This document shows positions 1 through 11,535 of a DNA stretch of 64,000 bases, piece by piece. The stretch covers positions 7,688,001 to 7,752,000 of the forward strand of contig JAUCEF010000005.1 of NCBI GenBank assembly GCA_033558025.1, in the 5' to 3' direction. The stretch's first letter is position 1; each line of letters begins with the position of its first letter. Below the pieces are notes generated by a model. That model was not told the DNA's origin. It searched no databases and saw only the letters and a list, made by a program, of their open reading frames with translations. Both the position numbers and the translations under genes were made by a program. The DNA is from Phytophthora sp. 'mugwort'. Lineage: Eukaryota > Oomycota > Peronosporomycetes > Peronosporales > Peronosporaceae.

Positions 1-2
1 AC

Positions 3-2033
3 AGCTGCGACCTCTTCCACGAGCACGATGACGCTGTGGACGTGGAGGTGACAAAGGAGCAGGACACCAAGAAACAGGAACAGGAACAGGCCAGCGGTGG
101 TCGCATCCGCCAGCTCGTGGAGCTGTTGACGCTGCAGAGTCACAACGTGGGCGACGCCCGCTCTGCGCTCGTGGACAAGCTTTTGGGCGTCGTCAAGGTG
201 CACGAACTGCTGCTTACGAGGGCGACAGAGGAACAGATCGCTGATGCTGCCAATGACGCCATTACAGACGAGATCCTGGCGTCCGTGGACCAGGAGGAAC
301 GACGCCGGAGCGAGCTGGCGCTTAAGGAGCAGCAGCTGGTGTCGCTGCAGCCGGTGGCAGCAGCTTCAACGTCGACGCTGTTTGACCCTGGACAACTGAG
401 CCCGTTCCGCGTGCTGGAGCTCGTGGATGTGCTAGACTCTACGACTGGCGGAATGGTCAAGAGGGTGCTGACGAACGTGAGACGGAGAGCACCACTCAAT
501 GCCCGAATGATGCGGGACAACAAGATGGAGAAAAACGTCGAGTTTTGCAAATTCTGCTCGGCATATGGAGACCACACTGCCGCCCAGCATCGGTGTCGAC
601 TGTGTGGCGTGGCAGGACACCATCGCAGTCGGAGCTGCCCGAATCAAGGAACGACACGCGCGATTGTCGCCGATTCGACCACAACTTCACCCGCGAACTC
701 TGTTACGAGTACTGTCGCAACTGTCGAGGATCAGAAGTTTTGCACGCTATGTAATTTATGGGGGATGCACGCTACTGAGCGACATCGTTGTCGGACATGT
801 GGAGCTCATGGAGCTCATCGCAGTCAAAGGTGTCCGGCAGCTTCGTCGTCCTCTCTCGTGCCATGGATCGGATCACCGGCGGGTTTGCGGAAGGGGCGAA
901 CGTATTGTTCACATTGCAATGACTGGCGACCGCATGCATCTGATGAGCATCGGTGTCGATTATGTGGAGAAATTGGAGAACATGGAAGCAAGAAATGCCC
1001 TCAACGAACTAATGGGTCGTCTTCTAGTCCTAGTAGAGGCAGCAGATATGCACTCCATGGCGACGATACGTCACCAGCCATGTCGCCAGGTAAAGCCACT
1101 GCCTTCTGCTCATTTTGTCGAAGAAAAGCAGCACATGCGACGAATCAGCACGTTTGCCGAGGTTGTCGAGCTGTGGGGTTGCACCGGTCCGATGGCTGTC
1201 CTCATCGCAGCAGTAGCAGTACCGTGTTGTCGTACTCAGTGGATGCAGCGTCTAAGGTTCGAGACCGCGTGCTGGAGAGAATTCCACAAGTGCTGCCGCC
1301 TCCAGCAGCAACGCTCATATGGCGTAGTCTCGATAAAGTAGGAGATGCTGATCTCATCTTGCGCAAGACACTACAGCGGATAGGCGTTTGGGGCGGCGGA
1401 TCCCAGACGCCTATCACGACACCATACGCGCCACCAAGTGTCAGCTTTAGTGGCGCAGAAGCGTCTTCTGATGGAGCTGCTAGCTATGACCGGTACCCCC
1501 TGGAGCTGGAGTCTTCACCGCGCGTCATGACTTCGACATCGTCTTCATCTAACAATGCTTCAGCCCCGTTACTTCTGAACGAAGGGCAGTCCAGTGGTGT
1601 GTACGTGCTTTCATATGCTGAAGGTCATTCTGTGGTTCCTGCCCGTATCCTGAAGTATATGCGGCTGCTCATGCATCATGAAGTCTCGACGAACGCTTTC
1701 TCCGTGGTGGTACGATTTGATCCGCGCCCTTCGCACTGGGAACTAATGAAGCCTGGCATGGTGTCTCCTCGCTCGCTGCCCTCAAGTCCAACTATGAGTC
1801 AACAATTGCAGAAACGAATGGCACATTACACACTGCAGACATTGCTAGGGGCACGAGATAAGCTTCGGGAACTCGACATTGCACGGCGCAAACTTGAGCA
1901 CCGACTGCGACAACAGGAACAGATTGAAACCCAGCTTCGAGTTCAGCAAAATCAAGATCAACTCGAGAAAGACGAGGAGAAAGACCATCAACAAGCAGGC
2001 GACAGACAAGTTATGGTGCCTGTTGATGCGTAG
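3..2033 (+). CDS. Protein with four tandem eight-ligand zinc modules and C-terminal coiled coil (5' partial)
   Basis: The reading frame is open from base 3 with no stop before 2033, so the gene enters from the left and its start is outside the window. Seen: four copies of C-X2-C-X5-H-X4-H-X-C-X2-C-X5-H-X4-C, beginning near residues 181, 246, 301 and 368 of the visible 676, separated by Ser/Thr-rich linkers. Each module has enough Cys/His for two zinc ions, and its second half resembles a CCHC zinc knuckle. The N-terminal part is helical and acidic; the last 60 residues are rich in Gln, Glu, Arg and Lys with heptad-like spacing, suggesting a coiled coil. Knuckle-like modules usually bind RNA, single-stranded DNA or protein, but I do not recognise this family. 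The gene converges on the paralog at 2425-4988. Real gene: very likely. Function: unknown. Confidence 0.85.
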   Translation, partial: SCDLFHEHDDAVDVEVTKEQDTKKQEQEQASGGRIRQLVELLTLQSHNVGDARSALVDKLLGVVKVHELLLTRATEEQIADAANDAITDEILASVDQEERRRSELALKEQQLVSLQPVAAASTSTLFDPGQLSPFRVLELVDVLDSTTGGMVKRVLTNVRRRAPLNARMMRDNKMEKNVEFCKFCSAYGDHTAAQHRCRLCGVAGHHRSRSCPNQGTTRAIVADSTTTSPANSVTSTVATVEDQKFCTLCNLWGMHATERHRCRTCGAHGAHRSQRCPAASSSSLVPWIGSPAGLRKGRTYCSHCNDWRPHASDEHRCRLCGEIGEHGSKKCPQRTNGSSSSPSRGSRYALHGDDTSPAMSPGKATAFCSFCRRKAAHATNQHVCRGCRAVGLHRSDGCPHRSSSSTVLSYSVDAASKVRDRVLERIPQVLPPPAATLIWRSLDKVGDADLILRKTLQRIGVWGGGSQTPITTPYAPPSVSFSGAEASSDGAASYDRYPLELESSPRVMTSTSSSSNNASAPLLLNEGQSSGVYVLSYAEGHSVVPARILKYMRLLMHHEVSTNAFSVVVRFDPRPSHWELMKPGMVSPRSLPSSPTMSQQLQKRMAHYTLQTLLGARDKLRELDIARRKLEHRLRQQEQIETQLRVQQNQDQLEKDEEKDHQQAGDRQVMVPVDA

Positions 2034-2424
2034 TGTACATATTTGAAACATGACTACATTTTATTAGGCCCATAATTGTATTGCTTGGATAATTTTGCAA
2101 GTATTAACAATAATAAGAGCGCCAACGCAGGTAACTTACTATTTTTGAGAATGGCGAGCGATAAAGCCGGGATGATTTTCAACGGTATGTTTTATCTGTA
2201 GCCGTCGGGGGGAATCGAAGAACTCTGTACGTATCGATGGTGGAGGCAGGTTAGGCTTCGCCCGTGACTTCGCTATGGCCACTAAGCTTTTTTTTGCTTG
2301 CGTTCGCGGGCTGAACACCTTGCTATACGTTCACACGTATACCTATTCCTCTTTAGAGAACTTGGGCACTTACCGCATAGTTTCAATAAGAAAAAAAAAT
2401 TATTCTTGGGATCGTATCAATCGC
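2034..2424. other. Short convergent intergenic region
   Basis: This region lies between the 3' ends of two convergent genes. It is AT-richer than the flanks and contains two A/T homopolymer runs (around 2286-2296 and 2390-2400). I see no gene in it. Confidence 0.6.
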
Positions 2425-4988
2425 TTATGCTTTGAGGTAGCTCAAGCGGAATCGCCCCAGCTCTTTCCACGGTGTAGTAGCATCCCAGTTTGTAGTAGAA
2501 TTATCTCGGAGTTGTTGTGCGAACGATCTCTTCACTGCTTCACGTTTGTTTCGGAGCGACATTTCACCCAGATAGGAAATATCTTCTGAAGTGAAGGATG
2601 CCGGTGCAGAGGTCACCAGCACATCGCCACTAATGCACAGTCGGTTGCACGAACATTCATTGCGAATCCGAACATGATAAGAAGAACCATCCTCTCGTAC
2701 AGACCAAATAAATACCTGCAGATACACCACGAGACGTTCCGACTTATCCACCTCCATCTCCCCGATGTAGTCTCCGTGAGCTCCCATATTGACTGCAGAT
2801 GCCATTCCGTTCGGGAATTGAGTAAACACGCGATCCTTACCATCCAGCACCACGCACAAACAGTCCTGGGCTCCTGCTACACCCAAAGCTGAGCGAACAC
2901 GAGGCGTGCGAACCTGGACGTCGATAGCCACCTCAAGACGCGCCATGAGGAAAATGACCTCGAACAAGCTGAATAGAGATAATGCTCTGTCATCATGATC
3001 CATGTGACCGAAGATATCGGCGCTGATGTCCACTGCGTCGTTATTAACCTCCATATGGCCTCATCAACGTCAAGAAACCATTCAGCATTCCAGGTGCTCT
3101 CAAAAGAGTTTCGTGGTGAATAAACTCGATCGAAGTCCCCATGAGGACTCAACGCGCGCGACACACCCGGACACGTCGACATGTTGATGTAAACTTCACT
3201 CATTTGTGCCACAAAAGCATTCCAGCCCACAAAATTCTGCCCGCTTAAAATCTCTCGCACTTGTGGTCTCCATGGGTAAAAATATTCGTAGGAGTATACG
3301 GCGGCAATTATATTCTCGGCCATGTTGTCTAGATTGCGAAATGCCGAGCGCCCCAGGACGTCCGTGTTCAAACGCCCTTCCAGTTGACGTACAAAGAGCA
3401 GGAAAGATGCTCGTAGACAATACTTGTCCAACACCGAGCCAGCGTGATCTTGAAAGAAACCACGCATCCAATGGCGCGTGTCCGATGAGAAAAGCCACAG
3501 CGTGATCTCTGTTGATACGTACAATAACCTCTCCATCTCCTGCGGTAGCTCTGCCGGGGCTCCGCCTGGAGCACGATTGCCATGAATAAATGAAGAAGCC
3601 ATCGCCGTGCCTCCATCTGCTTCAACTTGGTCAAAAATGACTTTGGAAAAGCAGTTTAGTCTGCTAACCAAGGTCGAGAATCCCGCCAGCATCTCCTTTA
3701 AATTGTTGTTGAGCGAACGCACAAGCTCGTCTGCAGAAGATGCATGGGCACTCAATGGAGTCCAGCAAAGGAACGAGTATACCAACGCTAGATTCCTGGA
3801 GACTACCACAGTGGACAAATTCGCGTACTCCCATCGCAGTTTGTCCTGTAAAAGGTCGGGAGCTGGCATTGAGTTGGGACGGTGTGGTGCAGACATTCGC
3901 TGCCGCTTTAACTTGCGCTCTTTATGGTTCAAAGGGACCGATCTCACATCCATCGGAGCTCGTGCATGCGATCCTTTAGTAACTGACAACTTTGGGTCAG
4001 GCGTACGTGAGTAAATCTCTGAATACTCTGGCACAGCATTATCAGACACCAAATACGCAGGAGTACCGTGCGGCGAAAGCAGTGTGCCTTGGTACTGCTC
4101 GGGCGGGGCTCGACGGTACGAAATGACTGTGAACTCGGGTGACGTGACGAGATGCACCACGCGGTAGAGTTGTTTGTGCGCTTTGGGGTTGTCGAACGAG
4201 ACGAACTTGTCGTTCTTGTCAAGAGCGCATCGTTCCACAATATAGGCCTTAAAGACATGTTTCATGAGTCTCTGTGCCTTGTTGGCCCCACTCTCCCAGT
4301 CGTAGTACCAGCGGGTGCACGTCGTGGCGTTCAAGTGGAATACTATGGGTTTCTGCACTTTCGACGGTGTGCCACGTGTATGAATAGGAGTAACCAATCT
4401 AGAAGGTCTGTCCAGCAGACCCGGTATCCATTGAGCCTCTGGGTTACTCTCGGATTGCGTGGCCGCCTTCATCTTGTCGGCCTCGACGTACTCTCCCGGT
4501 TTGAGACTGACGTCACTGAGGGCTTCAAACCGTGCGAACACAGCCATCACCTCACTAGGCGACGCATCGGATAGTGCAACATCTGGATCTCGACCTCTCA
4601 GCTCTACGTGGACACTGAGCGACGCACCGCAGTAGCTGCGGTCGATGTGCTCCGGGCAGCAGTGCGGGAAGCACCTAAAGGTCCGACACAGAGCACACAT
4701 TTGGTGAGTTTAAAAGCCAAAATAATGGATTTGAACAGAGCTCGTACCGCAAGATCTTCAGGCCTTTCGTGCGGTTGCTCCTGCGTTGGAACAGACACAC
4801 AGTGCACCAATATCAGGTCAGACGATGGACGTCGGAGGGTCTCGAGCCGTTGACATCCTTCAACATGGTCGCTAAAAGAGGGGTAGGGAAGCAGGGTGAG
4901 CCTACCGCTTGTACTCGGGCTGGAAGTGCTCGTCATGGCTGCACTCGAGGCGGAAGAAGGTGGCGGACGCCACGGGGACCCCCTTCAT
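2425..4988 (-). pseudogene. Paralogous family copy 1, three exons, frameshifted
   Basis: Exons read on the minus strand are 4988-4906, 4780-4748 and 4674-2425, joined by GT-AG introns in phase 2. The start ATG at 4988 gives an N-terminus matching copies 2 and 3 in this window. Seen: a Cys/His-rich head spanning all three exons (FFRLECSH, then KRSNRTKGLKILR, then CFPHCCPEHIDRSYCG), a conserved middle (WYYDWESGANKAQRLMKH; SPEFTVISYRRAP) and a C-terminal domain ending ELGRFRLSY. Near 3045-3060 the frame changes: the upstream frame continues to a stop at 2877, while the family C-terminus resumes in another frame from about 3054. With that shift the product would be about 788 residues. This is either a recent pseudogene or a sequencing error. 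I do not recognise the family outside the window. The Cys/His head could bind zinc; that is inference. Confidence 0.75.
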
Positions 4989-5924
4989 TGTCTCGGATTG
5001 TCCTCGCGCGCTTTTCTATCGGGAGACAACAAATAGTTGGACAAAAAATAGTCCGATGAGGGTTTGCGTTCTGATTGGCTAATCAAAAGGATTTCTTAAC
5101 CCTTTCGCGAGGCTCTACCGGTACTGTAACTGGTACTTGTATTTTCATTAAAATATCACGCTTTACCTAAATTATCGTACTACAAATTTTCATTTTGTAG
5201 TCGATATTTTCATAAACTACTGTTGTAGGCCCTAAATATTGCTTACTGTAAATAATTCACTACAGTCTTAGCTGTACCCAGATATCAATCAAAATAGCTT
5301 GGCATACCGACTCAGAATCGCAGATACGAACCTCCACTTTGGTTATCAGGCCGTTGTACGAGAAGGTGAAGGAAAAGGAGCTCTGAGCGCATTGGGGGTA
5401 GGGCCACCACTGTTCCAAAAAAAACAACCGATCCGGGATACGCGCCAAGTCGATAAGACTCTCGATTTGGCTGTCGGCTTGTAGGATGAGTTAGGAGTCA
5501 CTGTTTGTTGTGCCATAGTATCCATCAGTTTGTATATTGTAAACTGAAGTACCTTCATAGACAAATAAGTCAGGTAGGCTATGTTCTAACTGGTTAACAA
5601 CGGCTATTAGTGAAAGCCATCCAAACGAAGAAAAAGAAGACAGCATGCCTGTCCCGAAAGATAAACTGAAGGATGTGACGGAAGAGATGGCCATATGATG
5701 TCCTTTCACATTCAAAACGGAGGGAACAAACAACAATATTTAAAGTACTAGGCCGCCGATGCTTGGTGGCGGTCTCGAGAGGTTCAGGAGAAAGTCGTAC
5801 AAAATGTGGGAGGGCAAGTGTTGAACGTAGAGGCAACAGGAATTGCCTGTATGCCTAAGAGAGAAACTGAATGATAAATCCTTTTAAAAGGATGTACCTA
5901 TAGACATTAAGTACGAGAGGACAT
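4989..5924. other. Intergenic region upstream of copy 1
   Basis: The first 250 bases are AT-rich, with a small hairpin (CTACAAA/TTTGTAG near 5180-5203), and form the 5' flank of the minus-strand gene. The rest has only short overlapping frames without recognisable protein similarity. A 16-bp perfect palindrome, ATCCTTTTAAAAGGAT, sits at 5878-5893 close to the copia gag remnant and may be an element edge. Confidence 0.5.
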
Positions 5925-6516
5925 TCAGAACAGATCACAGATGGTGTGATCTGGGTACATAGTGCGATGACGATTGAAGGCAAAGGAATCGATGCTGCCC
6001 CGGACGCAGTCCGAGTCGTGCACCTGGTCTCTTGCGGCCCTGAGTTGCTGGAACAGGTGTGAAACGCTCTTTAAATCAGAGGCTGCAATAGCTTCGAAGC
6101 GTTGAACCAGCTCTACCACTCCAGACGCTGTGTTGAGACCATATCGTTTTTCATTGCACGCCAAATCTCGTGCACCGGTCGTTGCATCAGTCTCTCGTCA
6201 GCAAAACCCGTCGGAAGGTTTAGGTTCAGAAGATCCTTGATGTACGACGATTGCCCTGACGAAGCCTTTTGCAGCTCGTACGCGTCCTTTTCTTCACCCG
6301 TAGCTCCTAGCCCTGGTTCGTCGAGGACTGGTTCTCTCACGAGCGTATCTTCGTAGCAAGCAATCGGTACGCGGCGCTTTGATTGAAGCTCTGTCACAAC
6401 TAACGCATCACTGAGAGCGACCAGATGGGCCTTGGCCTTGTCTTTCCACCCAGCGAACTGGGTCTTTTGCCGTGAAAGGCCAGTTTGTCGGTCACACTTT
6501 GGATCGGTTTGTTCAT
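5925..6516 (-). pseudogene. Ty1/copia gag remnant
   Basis: Reading starts at the ATG at 6516 (MNKPIQSVTDKLAFHGK) and, after a frameshift, continues with FAGWKDKAKAHLVALSDAL. This is the pattern of copia Gag N-termini (substrate motif, then a W-K-x-K-A helix). A further stretch resembling 'IWRAMKNDM ... ELVQRFEAIAASDLKSVSHLF' carries the Gag central helices in two frames. Protease, integrase and reverse transcriptase are absent, so this is a fragment. Several frame changes rule out a functional product. Confidence 0.6.
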
Positions 6517-6579
6517 TTTACTTGAAATAATAAAATCTTCCCCAGGTCCCTTCGGGGACCCCCACAGGTCTTAACGCTA

Positions 6580-7310
6580 GTCAGGATCTGCCGGATGAAG
6601 GATCGTTCGCAAGAGCGAAAGATCCTTTATCCACCACCACTCCAGCGGCCTCAAGTGCCACGTCAAAGAAGAAGACGAAGGCCGCACGGAAGAAACCCAA
6701 GGCACCAGGCTCGGATAGCAAAGATCGTGCTATATTGAAGTCTACCTGGTCACGATCTAAGCTGGAGTCGGCGTACGAGTGTACGGAGCTGAAGGACTTT
6801 CTGCGCAAGTACTCAGTGATACGATCCTGCAGCTGAAGCAGCTCGGATCCCTCACTGGACCTGTGTCGCCCCTGTCGTCAACCACGAACAAGCTGGACGC
6901 CGCGATGGATCTGCTGAGGATGCTGGAAGTGACCGGCCTTAAGGCAGGAGCGTTCGACGCTGACGACCTGTTCCAGTTGGATGCCGACACGATCGCGGCC
7001 ACGTCGATCTTCAACTTGCTGAGGCCCCTCATGGGCGAGAGAGCGGCGGCTGCACCGCCCGAGACCAAGACTGAGCACAGCAATCGAGCCAAGGCTGGAT
7101 ACATCTCGTCGCCCGAGGCCAAGGCGGCGTACACCAGGTCGCCGGAGTACCACACAGGATCATCGCAGTACGCGTCAGCTACGTCAGAAGTCGGATTCAG
7201 CAGCTCATCGGAGCCGCGACGGATGTCGCTTGGGCCAGCCGGTGCCGCGATGCTGCCGTCTATACAATCGCACAAGCTTTCATCCGAACGGAGCAGCAGC
7301 CAGACTATGG
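6580..7310 (+). pseudogene. Low-complexity, probably retroelement-derived coding remnant
   Basis: An open stretch begins near 6580, rich in Lys/Ala/Ser (KKKTKAARKKPKAPGS). It breaks at a stop near 6835 and continues in another frame from about 6779 to 7384 as helical sequence (LSDTILQLKQLGSLTGPV, LDAAMDLLRMLEVTGLKAG) followed by a Ser-rich tail. The composition resembles the N-terminal region of an oomycete retrotransposon Gag, but I cannot name the family. It runs directly into the MULE fragment, so the junction is a breakpoint. Confidence 0.3.
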
Positions 7311-7571
7311 GCAATAAGACAACTCCTGTTGATGATGTCCGAGAACAGCCTATCGAATTCAGAAGTGATATTCAGCGATGCTGACCTAGCTCTCATTAAT
7401 GATCTCGAGATGGACCTCCCCTCGGTTCCGCGCGTGTTGTGCCTATGGCATCTCATCAATAATATTGGAGCACATGCACGAACAACTACCTTCATGCGGA
7501 TACGCGACGATGAAGCATTAATAACAAACACAGTGAGATGGAAGGATTCCGACAACAAAGAACCTTTTTGA
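7310..7571 (+). pseudogene. MULE (Mutator-like) transposase fragment
   Basis: The frame contains SEVIFSDADLALIND followed by VPRVLCLWHLINNI. This matches the MULE catalytic core pattern 'P-x-VI-x-TDxxLALxNAI ... FP ... LCxWHIxxNV', including the catalytic Asp in SDADLAL and the CxWH motif. Only about 85 residues remain, with no N-terminal zinc finger, no third catalytic residue and no visible terminal repeats. A short orphan fragment. Confidence 0.6.
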
Positions 7572-9245
7572 TGCTTTCCTGCAGATTGTCCGTTTGAAGC
7601 GGAAAACGCAAATTGCACATGCCCTCAGAAGCTGAGGCAAGGTATACATCGATGACGTCTGGCTGAGTCTGTGGAAGCGACGACTAGTTCACTGCTGGAC
7701 TGATGCTGTTGTTTACTTCTGTCTTCACGCAACATCGCGAGTGACCCGTGAAGACGGTTCTGCAACTGCGATTATTCGTTCGCATCGGTTGCCCAATATC
7801 GGTTTATAGCTTGCATCCACCAGTGGCGCAGGTGAGTTAGGAGAGTCAACGCATCGCCTCTACTGGTAGCTAGTCAGGCTTTCATTGTAACGTGGTATCA
7901 TTCCATTATACGATGCCGTCGTCAAAGTAATTTGATCTTGCGCACGGATTCAAGATTATCAGGTTTCGTTGTCTACAGAACTTCTGTAGTGGTGCCTACT
8001 GCCGATCTCATGGAATATCATAATTTCGTCAAATTCGTGCCGCGGTTATGTATGGAGTAAGGCGTTCACCTGGCTAATTTTCATGCATATTGGTGGGCCG
8101 ATCGGGAAGCCGTACCAATCCCCTGTCTGGACGTGGGCTCGAACATGAAAATGAAATGGTTATTCAGATCGACGAGCGCAGCGGCGGATTGAACGACGCT
8201 AACAACGACGACATGGAAGCGGATGGTGGGAGACGCGGCGATTACCCTCCCCATTCGAGCTTAGCTAGGCTTTGGATAACTATTGAGTGTATAGTAGACT
8301 TATAAATATTAGGCGAGCTAGAAATTCTTGCATTGAAAAGTTTTATTTTACTACGCTATGCTGGAGATGTGTTCACCTTGCAGAAAATGGATTGAAATTT
8401 AGTCTTCATCAGTAACAATCGGATTTTCCACTGTCCCGTCTGATAGATATCCAAAAATGTCGGCTCCTATTTGTCCGTCGCGATCACGACGGAGCAATGC
8501 TATAACTCCGCTCCGGGAACTATTTATTGTGATGGCGACGCGATACTTTATAACAGAGTGTGGTGTAGCGGGATCGATCAAAACACAATTAAGACCCGAT
8601 CATAACTGCGCCCAGACAACGAGGTCCCTAATCATCTGTGATCAGCTGAACTTAGTATCACCTTGTATACCCGTAGGTGGGCCGGATCTGCTCTCTTGAG
8701 ACTCCGAAGGATGCAGCGATGTAATGTCTTAAACGTCCTAGTGGGACGGGGTATGTTGAGCGGAGCGGATGTCTTCGCACTGCTGCCGTTTTTGTTTCCG
8801 GTCTGGGGTACACGACCTTCGATCGGTGGACTGGTCTTGTCCGAGTACTGTATGGCGTTGTTCCTTTCCTTTCCTTGCGTTGCTTGTCGCTTCCCTTAGC
8901 GGGGTCTTGGGAGTTGAGAGTCGAAGCGATTCTCTGGCAAACACTGAATGCCGATCGATCGAGGTGAGCACTTGAGCAGTAGTTCACTATCGTAGAGGAG
9001 GGTTGGTCAGTATACGATCCGATCCTCTCACCACGACACTAGATCTGCTACCCTTGAATGGTCGACACCTCGGTGGGCCAATGTAGTTCCTTGTCAACGG
9101 TATTTGAAAGTCGCCTAAGCCGTCCAATGCAAACTCGATTCTGAGTTGTTTATAATGCTCGTGCCTATCTTCCCATCCTAAACCCTATCTCGTACCACCT
9201 GACTACCCTGATTTATGCCCTCTTTAACACGTACCGGCTTCACAC
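7572..9245. other. Gene-poor region
   Basis: Only short overlapping frames with stops occur. A minus-strand frame at 8399-8581 (60 residues, starting MIDPATPHSVIKYRVAITI) looks more protein-like than the rest and may be a relic, but I recognise no family. No inverted repeats or LTR-like ends were found by eye. Confidence 0.4.
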
Positions 9246-9704
9246 TTGCTCATTTCCGAGGATGTATTGCAGATCGGCCCGATCTGCCAGATCGCAGATG
9301 TCGGAATGTATACCGATCTGCCAGATCGTGGATGTCCGAGCATGTATACTGATTGCGAACACCCGATGGACACGATCTTCCAGATCTCTAACGCTAGATC
9401 GGCCCCATCTGTCAGATTCCGCCCTAGATCAGCCCGATCTGCCTGGTCCCGGACGACGGGGTGTAGCCCAATCTGCCAGGCCCCAGGTGTCGGATCGGTC
9501 CGATCAGCCCTTCTGTCATCGACCAGTCTGACCTATCAGAACCCCTATGTTCAGGTCCGTATGCCGATCCGGTCGAGGGCGGATTCACCCACAGGTCCCG
9601 ATCTCAGATCCTCGGTCCTGAACTTCCGGATATGGTCGATCGGGTCCAGCAGCTGTCAGAGCAAGCCAGGTCGGCCCGATCTACTCGTCGCCAGCCAGTC
9701 TTGA
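9246..9704 (+). repeat. GATC-rich degenerate minisatellite
   Basis: The block is dense in GATC and GATCTGCC/GGCCCGATC words. Two units are nearly identical and adjacent: 9280-9313 (34 bp) and 9314-9349 (36 bp), both starting CGATCTGCCAGATCG and ending GTATAC. Farther units decay. A plus-strand frame is open through the block (152 residues) but its composition (repeated PDLPD/ARSA) reflects the repeat rather than a protein. Confidence 0.6.
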
Positions 9705-10179
9705 TATCCGGGCTTCATGCCTTGCTTAAAATCTGTACTTGGGCATTTAGTCGATCCTGATTGGTCGGATGACCCTAACATATACGTGCTTGATGGTTGT
9801 TCAGTCTTGGGTTCCTTTCCCTTTGTCGGAGCATCTCGCTGTGCCTCGTGATTAGGTCGAAATCGTCCCGCTTTTACCTCACACCTTGATCTGGCTCGAT
9901 CATTCCCTATCTTCGGCTGGAGCCGCGTTTCTCACAGGTCTAGCAACTTCCTTAGGATCTCATATTCTTGATTGGCGTTTCTCCAGAACTGCCCCCTGTC
10001 CGAAGTCGTTGCCGTACAGCGGTCACACTCCCGTCACACTTTTCCATCTTCGCCCAAAGAGACACTCACTTCAGCGCCATGCGTGATCGTCAATCCAACG
10101 CCTCCGGTAAGGGCCGATCGCCGCCGGCTTCGCTTTGCAGCTATAGGTCCCGCCGTTCCGCTGATCGCGTGTACCTGCC
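9705..10179. other. No recognisable gene
   Basis: The stretch has mixed composition and short frames only. It may be the decayed 5' part of the coiled-coil coding remnant that follows. Confidence 0.35.
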
Positions 10180-10990
10180 GACTCCGCAACTCGGGTCGTA
10201 GCGCATCCGGTGGCATACCTGGAGGGCGAGCTCCATCGGACGCGGGGTACGCGCGACGATCTTCGCGCCTTGGAACAATTATAGCGCGATCAAGAGGAAG
10301 AGATCCGACGTCCGAGGGTTGAGATCGCCAACGCCCTCCCATCTCAAGGCGACCAGTCGGTTATTCGGCACCTACGTGACCATGAGCAGGCAACCGAAAT
10401 CCAAGACGTGGAGAGTCGTCTCTCTAGTGTTCAACGAGAACTCTCTGAAGCTGAGTCTCACCGATATGGTGTGAACTTGTCCATCGCCTAAAAATCGGGA
10501 GGATGAGGTTGATGACCTACGCGACCAAAATATCGCTCATGAGCGATAACTGGATGAGACTCACTCTGATTCCTACTCATATCGTGTGAACTTGAACTCA
10601 ACTCAAGCTGCTTCGGACAAGAATATGGCCGAGGCTTCCCGATCTGACACTGGTGGAACTCTGTCAGCACGGCTTCGTGTCGAACGGGGCGCGGCTTTAG
10701 CAGATGTTGCGCAGCTGGAGAATGAACTCCATCAAGTCCAGATCAGGCCTGATCGCGATGTTTCCTCCGTTCCGATAGCAGATCCAGCATCTGCGAATCT
10801 GTCGACCGGCACCCCGACTGTGGATGGGATCATCCTTGAGCGAGATTAGCTTTGGGCCGAGTGGGATCAGCTCCGAATCGAGCGAAATTAACTTCGAGAC
10901 GAGGTTGATACCCTGCGAAGTGATCAGTCTCGTTTACGATCTGCTTCCTATGAACTGTCTTGCCATGTTGTGTCAGTTCCTCGCCCATTC
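10180..10990 (+). pseudogene. Decayed coiled-coil (Gag-like) coding region
   Basis: Three plus-strand frames, each broken by stops, carry heptad-like charged sequence: RDQEEEIRRPRVEIANAL, then IQDVESRLSSVQRELSEAES, later LENELHQVQIRPDRDV and WDQLRIERN followed by LRDEVDTLRSDQSRLRS. These pieces appear in order on one strand, so they are probably one ancestral coding region with frameshifts. Long coiled coils occur in the Gag of some oomycete gypsy elements, which is my preferred origin. No pol region follows, so this is tentative. Confidence 0.35.
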
Positions 10991-11022
10991 TATCGATGAG
11001 CCTACATAACATGGCAAGACAG
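10955..11022. repeat. 15-bp perfect inverted repeat (hairpin)
   Basis: The arms are CTGTCTTGCCATGTT at 10955-10969 and its reverse complement at 11008-11022, with a 38-bp loop. The match extends inward for about seven more bases with one mismatch. It closes the coiled-coil remnant and could be a small foldback element or an element terminus. Confidence 0.7.
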
Positions 11023-11535
11023 GTAATAAACGACAATCTCCACAAATGAGCATCAAGAAAACAGCAGATACTGAGCTACGGTACGTAGTGCGCTATATGT
11101 GTTTGTCGCTATCTGCGTCTCGCATGTTGTTTGTATTGTCCCGCGTTCTCCAACCTGACGCGCGTGGAGCATTTGTTTGCAGAGTCGGACATGCTGTATA
11201 TTAACTCATCGTTTTTGATGTGATGTATATACGACTTATTATAATTGAAGTCTACTGTGAGGTCTATTATGGACGTGTGAGCGCACGGACGAACCGGAAG
11301 GTGAGTCACCCAGTAAGTTATCGGCGGACCAGATTTCTGGTATCGCTGCTTGAATTCGCAATCTGCATGGGTGGGTTTCCCCGAGAGAACGACATGTTTC
11401 ACGCTATACTGCAGTGACCGACCGGTTTTTACGTACCTGCTGGCTCGAAATGTAAACACGATTGGCGCCATTGAGACGAACAATGAGGTATTTCCATCTG
11501 CGTTCATTGTGAAAAATGCATCACAGCTAGTAGAC

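Noticed and set aside
565..1341. 258-residue plus-strand frame inside the first gene
   Set aside because: Overlaps the zinc-module gene in another frame; its composition is a shadow of the Cys/His repeats.
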